Shown: positions 45,551 through 54,114 of the stretch, piece by piece | How positions within the stretch are numbered: the stretch's first letter is position 1 | How the letters are laid out: each line of letters starts with the position of its first letter | Assembly: GCA_022600955.1 (NCBI GenBank) | Contig: JAHZJK010000004.1 | Span: 51,473 to 115,472 of the forward strand | Direction of reading: 5' to 3' | From: Gammaproteobacteria bacterium | GTDB taxonomy: Bacteria; Pseudomonadota; Gammaproteobacteria; Steroidobacterales; Woeseiaceae | Length of the DNA: 64,000 nt | Program-made: the position numbers and the translations under genes | Notes under the pieces: model-generated | Told to the model about the DNA's origin: nothing | The model's input: the letters and a program-made list of their open reading frames with translations, nothing else | Database searches by the model: none

Positions 45551-45943
45551 ATGCGTGAGATACCCAACTTTAATCTGCAGGCGAGGCCGGGTTATTTGCG
45601 GTTTGATTACGCGGATGCGAATCCGACGTTGACGTCTGGCATACCGATTTTTTCGGCGATTGCGGAAGATTGCAAATTGATTGATCAAGACAAGGTGCTT
45701 GTTGTCGCAAGGCTGGCCAAAGCACCATCGATTGTTGATACGTATCACCTGGCGGAAATGATTGCTGAGCTTTTTCAAGGCTTAAAGATCGCCTATGTCC
45801 TGGTCTACGATGGGACAGACTCGACTCAGGAAAAGAGCTTCTCCGCCATTAAGTTTGGCGAGGACGTTGCGTTCAATCGAGGCGGTATTGCCAAGGTTTT
45901 TCAGAACGAATCAGAGGCGGAGAAGTGGTTGATGTCGTCCTGA
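45551..45943 (+). CDS. Hypothetical protein, possibly SpoIIAA/STAS-like
   Basis: The 130-residue soluble protein shows KVLVVARLAKAPSIVDTYHL, IAYVLVYDGTDSTQEKSFSA and a last part, DVAFNRGGIAKVFQNESEAE followed by KWL, that resembles the end of SpoIIAA-like/STAS-SEC14 domains. It has no signal peptide. The start at ATG 45551 has a poor ribosome site. It follows the DUF2185 fragment by 13 bases. The function is unknown; the assignment is a guess from shape and the closing motif. Confidence 0.5.
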   Translation: MREIPNFNLQARPGYLRFDYADANPTLTSGIPIFSAIAEDCKLIDQDKVLVVARLAKAPSIVDTYHLAEMIAELFQGLKIAYVLVYDGTDSTQEKSFSAIKFGEDVAFNRGGIAKVFQNESEAEKWLMSS

Positions 45944-45987
45944 TTCGAGATGGCGATGGAAAGTTTTCTTAGCGAGGTGATGCAGCA

Positions 45988-47793
45988 ATGATAAAAGCAC
46001 GCGGTATTCTTACAGCCATCGTATGCGTTGCGCTGGTATCTACAATTGGGATCGGCGTGTCGGCGCAGACCAAGGCGCCCTTCGGCCTCTGGGTCTGGAG
46101 CGCCGAGGCAGAAGCAACGTCTCACCGTGTATCCGTCGAGCTGTCGGACGGGAAATGGCGGGGCAGCGTAGACGAAAAGCCGACCTCCGTTAGCGTCGCC
46201 GATCGCACGGTTACTGTGGAAGCACCTGGCGGGCAGAGCTTTCTTGGCCGACTCGCCGATGATGATTTCAGTATCCAGGGTCACTGGACCCAGCCTTCCT
46301 CGCAATGGGGCTATGGCGAAATGGTCACTCCAACGGTGCTTTCGGCGCAGGATGAAAATCGATGGGGAGCGCGTGTCGACTTGCAGCCTCGTCCCTTTCG
46401 CGTTTTCCTCGATATTTTTTCAGACGAAGACGGCAACATCGGCGCGGTCGTGCGCAATCCCGAGCGCAACGAGATCATGAGAGCGAGACGTTTCCGGGTT
46501 GAGCCGGATGGCGAGCGTCGCTGGTCTCTGGTGGCGGGTTCCGGGGATCGTGAGATCCGACAGTCGTTGAAAGAAACAGATGACGGCCTTGAGCTCGACC
46601 ACAGCTGGTTTGATAGTCCACTGATCCTCCGCCGCGCCACTGCAGAGAACAACGAAGGCTATTTCCCGAGGGACCCCGCAACGGAATCGCTCCAGTACAC
46701 GCCCCCGCCACAGCTCGACGATGGCTGGGAGGTGATTACTGCTGAGGATGCCGGATTCGACCGAGCGGCACTCGACACCCTGGTGACTGAGCTGTCGACC
46801 GCGGATCCTCGCAGCCAGCGACCCCGCCTCATCCACGCAGTGCTCGCAGCACACAAGGGAAGGCTGGTCTTTGAGGAGTATTTCCACGGCTACGACCGGG
46901 AGACGCCACACGACACCAGGTCCCTCGGAAAAGTGTTTGCGCCGGTCTTGGTGGGTGCGTTACAGCAACAGAGCATCGCTATCGATGCCGATGTTCGCCC
47001 GATAGCTGACGTCCTTCTCACCGCTGAAGAAGATATTGACGATCCGAGGAAGTCCGATATTACGCTGGCTCACCTGATGTCGTTCTCAAGTGGACTGGAT
47101 TGCGATGTGAATAACCCTGACTCGGTCGGCAACGAGGACCGCATGTGGGAGCAGCAAGAAGAAGACGATTTCTGGCTTTACACGGCTCGTTTGCAGCAGC
47201 TCCACGAGCCAGGCGAGCGTTACGCCTACTGTTCCGGCAGCATTAACCTGGTCGGTGCCAGCATAAGCGCCTTCGGCGAAAAGCCGATTGTCGACTTGTT
47301 CAATGAATTGATCGCTGAGCCGCTCAGGTTCGGCAGTTACCATTGGAATCTTGCGCCGAATGGCGCCGCGTACCTGGGCGGCGGACCGTACATGCGACCT
47401 CGCGATATCCTGAAGATCGGTGCGATGTTCGCCGCGGACGGGACCTGGGACGGTGAGCAGATCATTGACCCGCATTGGGTCAAAGAATCGACGACGGTTG
47501 TAATGGACATTACGCCCGAAACGACGGGCATGACGTCCGAAGACTTTGGGAACAGTTACTTTGGCGGTGCGACTGCTTACGAGTGGCGAATCGATGAAGT
47601 GCGCGCCGGCGATACGACCTATGCCTCCTACGAAGCCACCGGCAATGGCGGCCAAATCCTGCTCGTCGTCCCGGACCTCGACCTCGTGGTCCTTTTCATG
47701 GGCGGAAACTATCGCCAGGGCGGCATCTGGGGACGCTGGCGAAACGAGATTGTTGGCGGACACATCGTTCCAGCGATGAGAGAACTGCCCTGA
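45988..47793 (+). CDS. Secreted serine hydrolase, class C beta-lactamase fold
   Basis: GAGGTGA lies six bases before ATG 45988. The 601-residue protein has a signal peptide (ILTAIVCVALVSTIGIGVSA). A beta-rich N-terminal region of about 230 residues follows, then a beta-lactamase/PBP-like domain. The SxxK motif is S312-LG-K315 in DTRSLGKVF. The second motif is YCSG in RYAYCSGSINLVGASI, and LAHLMSFSSGLDCD is typical of the family. It may act as an esterase, D-aminopeptidase or hydrolase; true beta-lactamase activity is not implied. Confidence 0.85.
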   Translation: MIKARGILTAIVCVALVSTIGIGVSAQTKAPFGLWVWSAEAEATSHRVSVELSDGKWRGSVDEKPTSVSVADRTVTVEAPGGQSFLGRLADDDFSIQGHWTQPSSQWGYGEMVTPTVLSAQDENRWGARVDLQPRPFRVFLDIFSDEDGNIGAVVRNPERNEIMRARRFRVEPDGERRWSLVAGSGDREIRQSLKETDDGLELDHSWFDSPLILRRATAENNEGYFPRDPATESLQYTPPPQLDDGWEVITAEDAGFDRAALDTLVTELSTADPRSQRPRLIHAVLAAHKGRLVFEEYFHGYDRETPHDTRSLGKVFAPVLVGALQQQSIAIDADVRPIADVLLTAEEDIDDPRKSDITLAHLMSFSSGLDCDVNNPDSVGNEDRMWEQQEEDDFWLYTARLQQLHEPGERYAYCSGSINLVGASISAFGEKPIVDLFNELIAEPLRFGSYHWNLAPNGAAYLGGGPYMRPRDILKIGAMFAADGTWDGEQIIDPHWVKESTTVVMDITPETTGMTSEDFGNSYFGGATAYEWRIDEVRAGDTTYASYEATGNGGQILLVVPDLDLVVLFMGGNYRQGGIWGRWRNEIVGGHIVPAMRELP

Positions 47794-47841
47794 GCGGGGG
47801 CGATGGAAGCGGTTGAAAGTAAGCGATCAGCTTCGATCAGT

Positions 47842-47868
47842 GACCGCCTCTGGCCGTAAGCCGCCCTG
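47842..47868 (+). repeat. 27 bp direct repeat, copy 2
   Basis: GACCGCCTCTGGCCGTAAGC then CGCCCTG is the second copy of the segment at 45290. It ends directly at the ATG of the YigZ-like gene, so it occupies the ribosome binding region. Confidence 0.5.
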
Positions 47869-48252
47869 ATGACCAGTCAACTTATGGACTCAATACAGAT
47901 ATTTTACGGAATCATTGCGGATCGCGGTTCGAAGTATGCGGTGTCAGGCGGCCCATGTAGCTCCCCAGAAGAGGCGAGAGTCTTTGTTAAGACACTCTGC
48001 CGCAAGAAGAAGTTTGCGAAGGCGACTCACAATACATGGGCTTTCGTGGGCAGTTCAGGCCCGGTCAAGAATGATGACGGTGAAGCAGGAGCTGGCATGG
48101 TGATTGCTAGAATGCTGGAAAGGGAAGGGACTCGAAACCACATTGTCGTTGTTACTCGCTGGTATGGTGGAAAGCGTCTTGGTGGAGACCGATTCAGGCA
48201 TGTTCAGAATGCAGTGCGCTACTATCTCGACAATCGTTCGAAAAGTGACTGA
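47869..48252 (+). CDS. YigZ/IMPACT family protein
   Basis: The 127-residue protein matches the IMPACT/UPF0029 N-terminal domain: SKYAVSGGPCSSPEEARVFV, HNTWAF, KNDDGEAGAGMVIARMLE and VVVTRWYGGKRLGGDRFRHV. Bacterial YigZ proteins are about 200 residues with a C-terminal second domain, which is missing here, so this is a short form. The role is unclear; the fold binds nucleic acids or ribosomes in homologues. It is a lone gene between repeat-containing gaps. Start alternatives include ATG 47887. Confidence 0.8.
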   Translation: MTSQLMDSIQIFYGIIADRGSKYAVSGGPCSSPEEARVFVKTLCRKKKFAKATHNTWAFVGSSGPVKNDDGEAGAGMVIARMLEREGTRNHIVVVTRWYGGKRLGGDRFRHVQNAVRYYLDNRSKSD

Positions 48253-48271
48253 CGAAGAATGGAAGTACCGC

Positions 48272-48303
48272 GAATGTCCGCTGCTGGCCGGAAGCGGAAA
48301 TTC
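48272..48303. repeat. Palindromic repeat of the accessory region
   Basis: GAATGTCCGCT (48272-48282) and AGCGGAAATTC (48293-48303) pair at 10 of 11 positions, with the loop GCTGGCCGGA. This is the clearest copy of the hairpin family. Confidence 0.65.
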
Positions 48304-48321
48304 AGAATCCGGAAGAATATG

Positions 48322-48531
48322 ATGGCTAATGGATTGGAAACCAATGGAAGTAGATTTGGATGTGGCTTCATCTTTGGCGTTGTTCTAGGCTTACTTAGCC
48401 TTCTGGGAATGACATACCTACTTGGTTTCGCAGAATTGTTCATAGTGCTCGGAGTCGCAGTCATCTGCGGTTTCGCTGCTATGAAATTTGGCAATCGTTT
48501 TTGGCAATGGATAGCTAGATGGGGTCCTTAG
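48322..48531 (+). CDS. Small two-helix membrane protein, 69 aa
   Basis: GGAAG lies six bases before ATG 48322; an ATG directly before it is an alternative. The protein has two hydrophobic segments (CGFIFGVVLGLLSLLGMTYL and ELFIVLGVAVICGFAAM) with a charged and aromatic end (FGNRFWQWIARWGP). No family is recognised. It follows the clearest hairpin repeat at once, so transcription could start within or after it. Confidence 0.55.
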   Translation: MANGLETNGSRFGCGFIFGVVLGLLSLLGMTYLLGFAELFIVLGVAVICGFAAMKFGNRFWQWIARWGP

Positions 48532-48595
48532 AATTAGTTGCCTGGCCGCTTCCCGCCCTGACGCAGCCGTTTACTGTCAGGCTGGGATTCAACGA

Positions 48596-49216
48596 ATGCG
48601 AGCAATAATTTTCGACCTCGACGGGACGTTGCTGCAGTCGATGGCTGTGGACTCTGAGATATTCGATCGGTCGATTGAGGCGGTTCTTGGGCGAGTTCGT
48701 TTTCGCAATGCATACCGCGAATACACGAATGTGACGGACAGGGGTATCGTCGAGGAGATCATGGCAGACAACAGACGACGTCCTGATCCAGATGTCGTTG
48801 ACGCAGTTCGACGTAAATTCGTGGCCGAACTGTCACGTCATATTGAAGGGTCAGGCCCATTCGAAGAAGTTCATGGCGCCTCGAGGTTCCTCGGCCGACT
48901 AATTGCTGAGGAGGATACATGCGTCGCAATTGCTACCGGCTGCTGGCATGAGTCGGCGATATTGAAACTAAGGTCGTCAGGTATTGCGCTTGATGAGGTC
49001 GCGCTAGCAACGTGCGACGACTCGCCATCGAGAACGGAGATCATGCGAGCTGCCCTCGCAAGAATCGGCCAGTCTATCGATTCAGTTACGTACTTCGGTG
49101 ACGCGGAGTGGGACGTTGACGCCTGCCAGGCACTCGGTTGGGATTTTGTGGCTGTCGGTTCCGATCTTGGCGGGTTGGATTCGTACGAAGGGCTTTCGAC
49201 ATCTAATCTCTTATGA
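48596..49216 (+). CDS. HAD family hydrolase
   Basis: The 206-residue protein has motif I IIFDLDGTLLQSMAVDSEIF, motif II in VAIATGCWHESAI (T), and motif IV as YFGDAEWDVDACQALGWDFV, with a helical cap between residues 15 and 90. These fit a phosphoglycolate-phosphatase-like HAD phosphatase. The substrate is unknown. Its stop overlaps the start of the TonB-dependent receptor by four bases (ATGA), an unusual partnership. The stretch before it contains a further GGCCG-rich segment (about 48550). Confidence 0.88.
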   Translation: MRAIIFDLDGTLLQSMAVDSEIFDRSIEAVLGRVRFRNAYREYTNVTDRGIVEEIMADNRRRPDPDVVDAVRRKFVAELSRHIEGSGPFEEVHGASRFLGRLIAEEDTCVAIATGCWHESAILKLRSSGIALDEVALATCDDSPSRTEIMRAALARIGQSIDSVTYFGDAEWDVDACQALGWDFVAVGSDLGGLDSYEGLSTSNLL

Positions 49217-51198
49217 AAAAAACTCTTCACGACACCTTCATAAACCGCAAGAATATCGTCTCTGGAACTGTCTGCCTGATACTTATTTCAACGACAACCC
49301 CGGCGGGCGCTGCCGGTGAAGACGGGCATGATCACGACGAAAGTGAGATCGAGGAAATCACCGTTCAGGCAACGAGGTCACGCCGGACGGTGCAGGACGA
49401 ACCAATCCGCGTCGAGGTGATCAACCAGGAGGAGATAGAAGAAAAGCTCCTCATGCGGCCAGGCAATATATCGATGCTGCTGGCCGAGACAGGCGGTTTG
49501 CGTGTTCAGGTCACGTCGCCCGGTCTGGGTTCAGCCAACATCCGTGTTCATGGCATGCGTGGGCGTTACACGCAACTGCTGGCGGACGGCTTGCCGCTCT
49601 ATGGGGGGCAGGCATCGTCACTCGGGTTGTTGCAGGTCCCGCCGAGCGACCTCGGCCGGGTCGAAATCATCAAAGGCGCATCGTCAGCGCTCTACGGGGG
49701 TCAGGCGCTGGGTGGTGTGATCAATCTTATTTCTCGCATGCCTGGAGAAGAAGCAAGCGGCGAATTGATCCTGAATGCGACGACGAAGGACGGTCAGGAT
49801 CTTTCTGCGTATGGCGCGACTCCACTTGCGTCCAGTTGGTCCGGCTCTCTGCTCTCGACCTACAACCAGCAGTCGACACAGGACCTCGACAACGATGGCT
49901 GGATCGATATGCCGGGTTACGAGCGCTGGTCTCTAAGACCGCGTCTCTTCTGGGATGGTAGCGAAGGGTCGAAGGCTTACCTCACCGTCGGTGCAATGGG
50001 GGAAGAGAGGCAAGGCGGTACTTTGCCCGGACAAGTAACACCAGACGGGCAGCCGTTTGCACAGAACCAGGATACCGACAGGTTTGATGCGGGCATCGTT
50101 ATAGAGCGTCCAGTCGGCGACTGGGGTGTTGCACAGGTACGTGCCTCCGGCGTGCGCCAATCACACGGCCATCGATTTGGCGATTTGCTTGAGAAAGACC
50201 GACACCAGACAGTGTTGACCGAAGTCTCCCTCGCCGGTGAATCCCTGGGAACGTCGTGGGTAGGTGGCATTGCATACCAGGCAGATGACTATGAATCAGA
50301 GATCTTCCCGGTTTTCGATTACAGCTACGACGCGCCGGCGGTATTTGCACAAGTAGACAGAGATCTCGGCGAGGACTTTACGATCGCTGTCAGTGCGCGA
50401 TGGGACGATCACAGTGAATACGGTAGCCAATTCAGCCCGCGTTTGTCAGCGCTATACAGGCCGGGTCTATGGACCATCAGAGCCTCCTGGGGTGGCGGCT
50501 TTTATGCACCGACACCTTTCCTAGAAGAAACAGAAGCGGCGGGACTATCCCGGCTTGAGCCGTTATCCGGATTGCTTGCTGAAACAGCACAAACAGCGTC
50601 ACTGGACTTCGGTTATGCGTTCGATGAGCTGGAGCTCGGCCTGACCCTGTTCAGTTCCCAAATCGAAGACGCAGTGCGCTTACAGACCGTATCTGCTGAC
50701 CAGGTGAGGCTATTCAACATCGACGGGAAGACGCGCACCGATGGGGCGGAAGTGTCGCTGCGCTGGCGACGAGGTCCGTACGTGGTGACGACGAGCTACG
50801 TGTATGCAGATGCCGATGAACATGAGGTTAGCGGTAGCGCTCGGCGCATGGTGCCACTGACTCCGCGACACTCGGCCGGCCTGGTCGCGATGTGGGAAGA
50901 TCACGACCGGGGGCGGGTCGGACTCGAAATCTACTACACGGGCACACAGTCTCTGGAAGACAATCCTAATCGACTCGAGGGTGAGCCATACTTCGAAATC
51001 GGTTTGCTCGGCGAGATTGTGCTGGGCCGGTACCGATTGTTTCTGAATCTCGAGAACGTCTTGAGTGAACGCCAGACGAAACAAGATAGTCTGCTTCGGC
51101 AGCAGCGGGCAGCAGATGGGCGCTGGACGGTAGATGCCTGGGCACCACTCGAGGGATTTGTGGCAAACGCTGGCATCAGAATCCGTTTTGGCGAATAA
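49213..51198 (+). CDS. TonB-dependent outer membrane receptor
   Basis: The 661-residue protein has a signal peptide (residues about 18-36), a His/Asp/Glu-rich start (EDGHDHDESEIEE), then the TonB box region EEITVQATRSRR. The plug domain shows NIRVHGMRGRYTQLLADGLP, LGRVEIIKGASSALYGGQAL and GGVINLIS. A 22-strand barrel follows, with YRPGLWTIRASWGGGFYAPT and a final RIRFGE. It imports a scarce ligand with TonB energy; the acidic/His N-terminus hints at a metal complex but this is speculation. It is coupled to the HAD gene. Confidence 0.92.
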   Translation: MKKTLHDTFINRKNIVSGTVCLILISTTTPAGAAGEDGHDHDESEIEEITVQATRSRRTVQDEPIRVEVINQEEIEEKLLMRPGNISMLLAETGGLRVQVTSPGLGSANIRVHGMRGRYTQLLADGLPLYGGQASSLGLLQVPPSDLGRVEIIKGASSALYGGQALGGVINLISRMPGEEASGELILNATTKDGQDLSAYGATPLASSWSGSLLSTYNQQSTQDLDNDGWIDMPGYERWSLRPRLFWDGSEGSKAYLTVGAMGEERQGGTLPGQVTPDGQPFAQNQDTDRFDAGIVIERPVGDWGVAQVRASGVRQSHGHRFGDLLEKDRHQTVLTEVSLAGESLGTSWVGGIAYQADDYESEIFPVFDYSYDAPAVFAQVDRDLGEDFTIAVSARWDDHSEYGSQFSPRLSALYRPGLWTIRASWGGGFYAPTPFLEETEAAGLSRLEPLSGLLAETAQTASLDFGYAFDELELGLTLFSSQIEDAVRLQTVSADQVRLFNIDGKTRTDGAEVSLRWRRGPYVVTTSYVYADADEHEVSGSARRMVPLTPRHSAGLVAMWEDHDRGRVGLEIYYTGTQSLEDNPNRLEGEPYFEIGLLGEIVLGRYRLFLNLENVLSERQTKQDSLLRQQRAADGRWTVDAWAPLEGFVANAGIRIRFGE

Positions 51199-51293
51199 GA
51201 TACACTCTTGGCCATTCGCCTAGCGGATTCGTTTCCGATGTCTCGCGGACTGGTACTGGCCCAAGTCGGCGGCTTATTGCTACGCAGCGGCCC

Positions 51294-51467
51294 ATGACTC
51301 TTATGGATGATATAGCTCTAAAAATTCTATTCTTTGTGGCAGTCGCTGCATACGTTGGGTACCAGGTCTGCTATTCCTGTTTTCGAAAGTGCCCGAAATG
51401 CGGCGGCAAAATCCGACTCGACAAGTACAAGGACTCGATTGGGCATAAGTACTGGAGTTGGAGTTAG
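51294..51467 (+). CDS. Small membrane protein with CPxCG motif, 57 aa
   Basis: The frame starts at ATG 51294 or 51303 and ends at the TAG at 51467. It encodes a hydrophobic helix (IALKILFFVAVAAYVGYQVC), then YSCFRKCPKCGGKIRLDKYK and HKYWSWS. Single CPxCG knuckles such as this usually bind zinc, often in pairs; an upstream Cys pair is present. It is short but has a clear membrane-plus-knuckle design. There is a gap of about 95 bases after the TonB receptor. No known family was identified. Confidence 0.5.
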   Translation: MTLMDDIALKILFFVAVAAYVGYQVCYSCFRKCPKCGGKIRLDKYKDSIGHKYWSWS

Positions 51468-51511
51468 GTGTTCGTTTCTGGCGAAATGGCGGCGGTTGAG
51501 ATGCAGCGAGC

Positions 51512-52306
51512 ATGGAAGACATCCAGTTGAAGAAATTGTTTGTCATCGTCTTTGGTCTTATCCTAATTGTATTGCTTACTTTTGCTGTGTGGAATCAGGA
51601 GAGCGATCCAAAAGTCGAAACCGATACTGATACACCGCGGACGGTTGCGACGGATGCGGGACCGCCGCCTGATGCACTTGTTAACATGCCAAGCGACCAG
51701 GTATGGAGCCCTGAAACTGAACGCGAGGTCGTCAATTGGCAGCGAGCACATGGCCACTACTATGTAATAGACGCGCTCAATGCAGCCGATGGATACTCAG
51801 ACGAGTTTGAACTTACTCATCCGTACACGGCGTATGACAATGCAACCTTGTCACAGTTGGCCGATAGTGGTGATCTCGACGCGTTGGTAATGCTGGCTGA
51901 TCGACTCGGCGTTTCCGACCGCAACAGTAGCAATCGTCTGCACGTAGAGGCAGCAGCAAGAGGGTCGACCTATTCAATGTTCGTTATTTCGTCCGCTTTT
52001 ACGGAACCAGATATTGGCGGAACAGATGAAGAACTTCATACATACAATTTATCGAGCCTTGCCTGGCTGCAGGCAGCGATCCAGCAAGGTGACCTTGGTG
52101 CAATTGTTGCTTTCAACGTTAATGCACCAGCTTATCTTGATGACAACGATCGAAAATACATTTGCCAAAAGGCTGGCACGATCCTGGCCGATCTAAGTCA
52201 GCAGCGTAGTCACCTTGGCCTGCCGCCGTTTGACAGTAACGGACCGGACGTTCCGGATGAGTACAGAGAACAACAGATGAATCAAGCGATGCTTATATGT
52301 CCGTAA
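51512..52306 (+). CDS. Membrane-anchored hypothetical protein, Sel1-like helical
   Basis: The 264-residue protein has an N-terminal membrane helix (LFVIVFGLILIVLLTFAVW) and an acidic linker. A mostly helical domain follows (YDNATLSQLADSGDLDALVM, NRLHVEAAARGSTYSMFVIS, SLAWLQAAIQQGDLGAIVAF) resembling loosely the Sel1/TPR repeats of periplasmic scaffold proteins. Conserved motifs for catalysis are absent. It lies 44 bases after the small CPxCG protein. The role is unknown. Confidence 0.65.
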   Translation: MEDIQLKKLFVIVFGLILIVLLTFAVWNQESDPKVETDTDTPRTVATDAGPPPDALVNMPSDQVWSPETEREVVNWQRAHGHYYVIDALNAADGYSDEFELTHPYTAYDNATLSQLADSGDLDALVMLADRLGVSDRNSSNRLHVEAAARGSTYSMFVISSAFTEPDIGGTDEELHTYNLSSLAWLQAAIQQGDLGAIVAFNVNAPAYLDDNDRKYICQKAGTILADLSQQRSHLGLPPFDSNGPDVPDEYREQQMNQAMLICP

Positions 52307-52362
52307 TCGGATTTGCTGTCGCAAACAGGTCCGCACATCCGTTTCTTGTCCATTAGTGCTAC

Positions 52363-52893
52363 CTAAGCAGGGATTCTACACTGGCCCTCTGTGCAACCTT
52401 CTGCACCATCTCGCTCTGCGAGTAGTGCGCCTATCTCCGCTCCCAGCGCCAGCTCGTCGTGCGCACCGAAGTACTGAGCACGCCGTCGACCCTCAGCATC
52501 GATCAGCACAAGAGTCGGCGTACCTCGCATCCCGTATGCTTGCATTGTGAGCGGAATATCCGCCCCGGCAGGGTCGGGTAAGTCGACGCCTACCGGAAAG
52601 CGTATGCGGTACTCGGCCAGGAACACCTCCAGCGCATCTGGTGTCATCACATGATGATGCTCGAAAACGGTGTGAAGTCCCAGAATCGCCAACTCACTCC
52701 GCTCAAAGAGCTGTTCCAACCTCAGCGCCAGGGGAATAGATTTGGCGACGCATCCAGGACATAGCATCTGAAACGCGATCAAGACCACAACTCGGCCTTT
52801 GAAGCTGTCCAGGCTAAGGACTTCGTCCGTATTGAACCAACAGGAAGTCCTCAGCGCTGGCGCCGGCCTACTGTCGATACTTGGAGAAAACAT
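52363..52893 (-). CDS. Thioredoxin-like redoxin (TlpA/peroxiredoxin-type)
   Basis: ATG 52893 has AGGAAG upstream and gives a 26-base overlap with the P460 gene. The longer open frame upstream lies in the P460 gene and is not protein-like. The 176-residue protein has the redox-active C45-PG-C48 in AFQMLCPGCVAKSIP, a cis-proline in GMRGTPTLVLIDAEG and an AhpC/TlpA-like core (VVVLIAFQML). No signal peptide is seen, which differs from most TlpA proteins. It probably reduces a disulfide or peroxide with the P460 neighbour as a functional partner. Confidence 0.8.
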   Translation of the reverse strand: MFSPSIDSRPAPALRTSCWFNTDEVLSLDSFKGRVVVLIAFQMLCPGCVAKSIPLALRLEQLFERSELAILGLHTVFEHHHVMTPDALEVFLAEYRIRFPVGVDLPDPAGADIPLTMQAYGMRGTPTLVLIDAEGRRRAQYFGAHDELALGAEIGALLAERDGAEGCTEGQCRIPA

Positions 52894-53347
52894 ACGTGTC
52901 TTCCTTGACGGCCTGGTGGCAGGCAAAACAGGATTCGCCGCCATCTTCGACGACACGCTCTGTCTTGCTGTTGCCCGCGAAAACCTCAAAGCCCCAACCG
53001 CCGGTTGCTGCGTAATGTTTAGCGTCGTATTCCATGACACCGACAAACTTGCGTTCGCCTTCCTGGGTTGCACCGCCGCCTTGCTCCTGACTCAAGAGAT
53101 CGAACACCAACGTCGCGCCATCAAGGTACTTGTTGCTTTCAAGGCCGGCGAGCGCTGCGTCGTTCGCATATATGTGGTGAATGCCCTCAAACGGATCAGC
53201 TAAACCGTGATCCGGGTGGATGACCATGGACTTGACGTGGGTCCACGATCGGTAGTCGTCGGGATACGCGACGGAGTCAGAAGTGACTGCGAGCACCATC
53301 AGCGGTGCAGCCACTATAGTCGTACAGATTAAGGCGAACTTTTTCAT
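52868..53347 (-). CDS. Cytochrome P460 family protein
   Basis: GGAG lies before ATG 53347. The 159-residue protein has a signal peptide (FALICTTIVAAPLMVLA), the P460 opening YPDDYRSWTHVKSMVIHPDH, HHIYAND, GATLVFDLL and GGWGFEVFAGNSKTE. The haem site is C140-FA-C143-H144. Such proteins are periplasmic c-type haem proteins; those of ammonia oxidisers act on hydroxylamine or NO. The residue that crosslinks the haem in true P460 (a lysine) could not be located by eye, so the chemistry is open. It is divergent from the MarR gene and first in a two-gene operon with the redoxin. Confidence 0.85.
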   Translation of the reverse strand: MKKFALICTTIVAAPLMVLAVTSDSVAYPDDYRSWTHVKSMVIHPDHGLADPFEGIHHIYANDAALAGLESNKYLDGATLVFDLLSQEQGGGATQEGERKFVGVMEYDAKHYAATGGWGFEVFAGNSKTERVVEDGGESCFACHQAVKEDTYVFSKYRQ

Positions 53348-53369
53348 GGGGGTCTCCAATTGGCAAGTC

Positions 53370-53384
53370 GTATCGAGTCGATAC
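53370..53384. promoter_or_regulatory. MarR operator, site 1
   Basis: GTATCGAGTCGATAC is a perfect palindrome with seven-base arms around a central G. It lies 22 bases upstream of the P460 start codon and is matched by a second site 44 bases away centre to centre, about four helical turns. Confidence 0.7.
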
Positions 53385-53412
53385 TATACAACTAGAAATT
53401 GATTGTCAAACT

Positions 53413-53429
53413 AGTATCGATTCAATACT
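53413..53429. promoter_or_regulatory. MarR operator, site 2
   Basis: AGTATCGATTCAATACT is an imperfect palindrome of the same consensus as site 1. It ends eight bases before the MarR start codon, so binding should repress the regulator itself. Confidence 0.65.
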
Positions 53430-53437
53430 ATTGAGAA

Positions 53438-54031
53438 ATGAACGACATACTCCAACTGATACAGCGCTTAGCTGTTGTGGCGCATGCGGAGAACCGCCAA
53501 CTCGCTGGATCCGCCGGACTAAAGCCGGTTCACATAGACGTATTGAGATACCTGGCGCGCTGTAACCGGTATAGCAATACGCCTGCGGCGATCGGCCAAT
53601 TTTTGAGCACTACTAAAGGAACGGTGTCGCAGAGTGTCAACGTTCTGGAACGCGAAAAGCTCATAAGCAAGCTATCGGACGCAAAGGACGGCCGAGTCAT
53701 CCGGCTGCGGCTGCTGAAGAAAGGAAAAGACCTGCTCAAGCGCATCGACGAGGAATCGGCGATTCAAGCGGCCGTCGCAGGTGTTGGAGCAGATGAGCGA
53801 CTCGAACTGACGGACAGCCTGGCCGCGTTGCTTCGCCGAGCACAGCGGCTGAATGGTTCGAAGTCCTTTGGCGTCTGCAATAGTTGCCGTTTTTTTACCC
53901 GACTTGCAGAAGGCGGCTTTCAGTGCGGAATCACCAAAGAGCCATTAACGGTCAACGATTCCATGCAAATCTGTGTAGAGCATGAGAACGACATACTCGA
54001 ACGCCAGACCGGTACCCGTCGTGAACAGTAA
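53438..54031 (+). CDS. MarR family regulator with C-terminal four-cysteine motif
   Basis: The 197-residue protein is a MarR-type winged helix to about residue 135 (HIDVLRYLARCNRYSNTPAA, LSTTKGTVSQSVNVLEREKL, DAKDGRVIRLRLLKKG). A C-terminal extension carries C147-NS-C150, C163 and C179 (SFGVCNSCRFF ... FQCGITKEPL ... QICVEHE). Four cysteines in this arrangement could bind an iron-sulfur cluster or zinc. It is divergent from P460/redoxin with two shared palindromes between them, so it probably controls both directions in response to a redox or nitrogen-oxide signal. Confidence 0.85.
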   Translation: MNDILQLIQRLAVVAHAENRQLAGSAGLKPVHIDVLRYLARCNRYSNTPAAIGQFLSTTKGTVSQSVNVLEREKLISKLSDAKDGRVIRLRLLKKGKDLLKRIDEESAIQAAVAGVGADERLELTDSLAALLRRAQRLNGSKSFGVCNSCRFFTRLAEGGFQCGITKEPLTVNDSMQICVEHENDILERQTGTRREQ

Positions 54032-54114
54032 GCAAAGTATGGCGATATGCCTCTGACATCTTTCTGGCAACGACTAAAGTTACAAGTATTTCCTGAAAAG
54101 TACCCGATGGAAAC

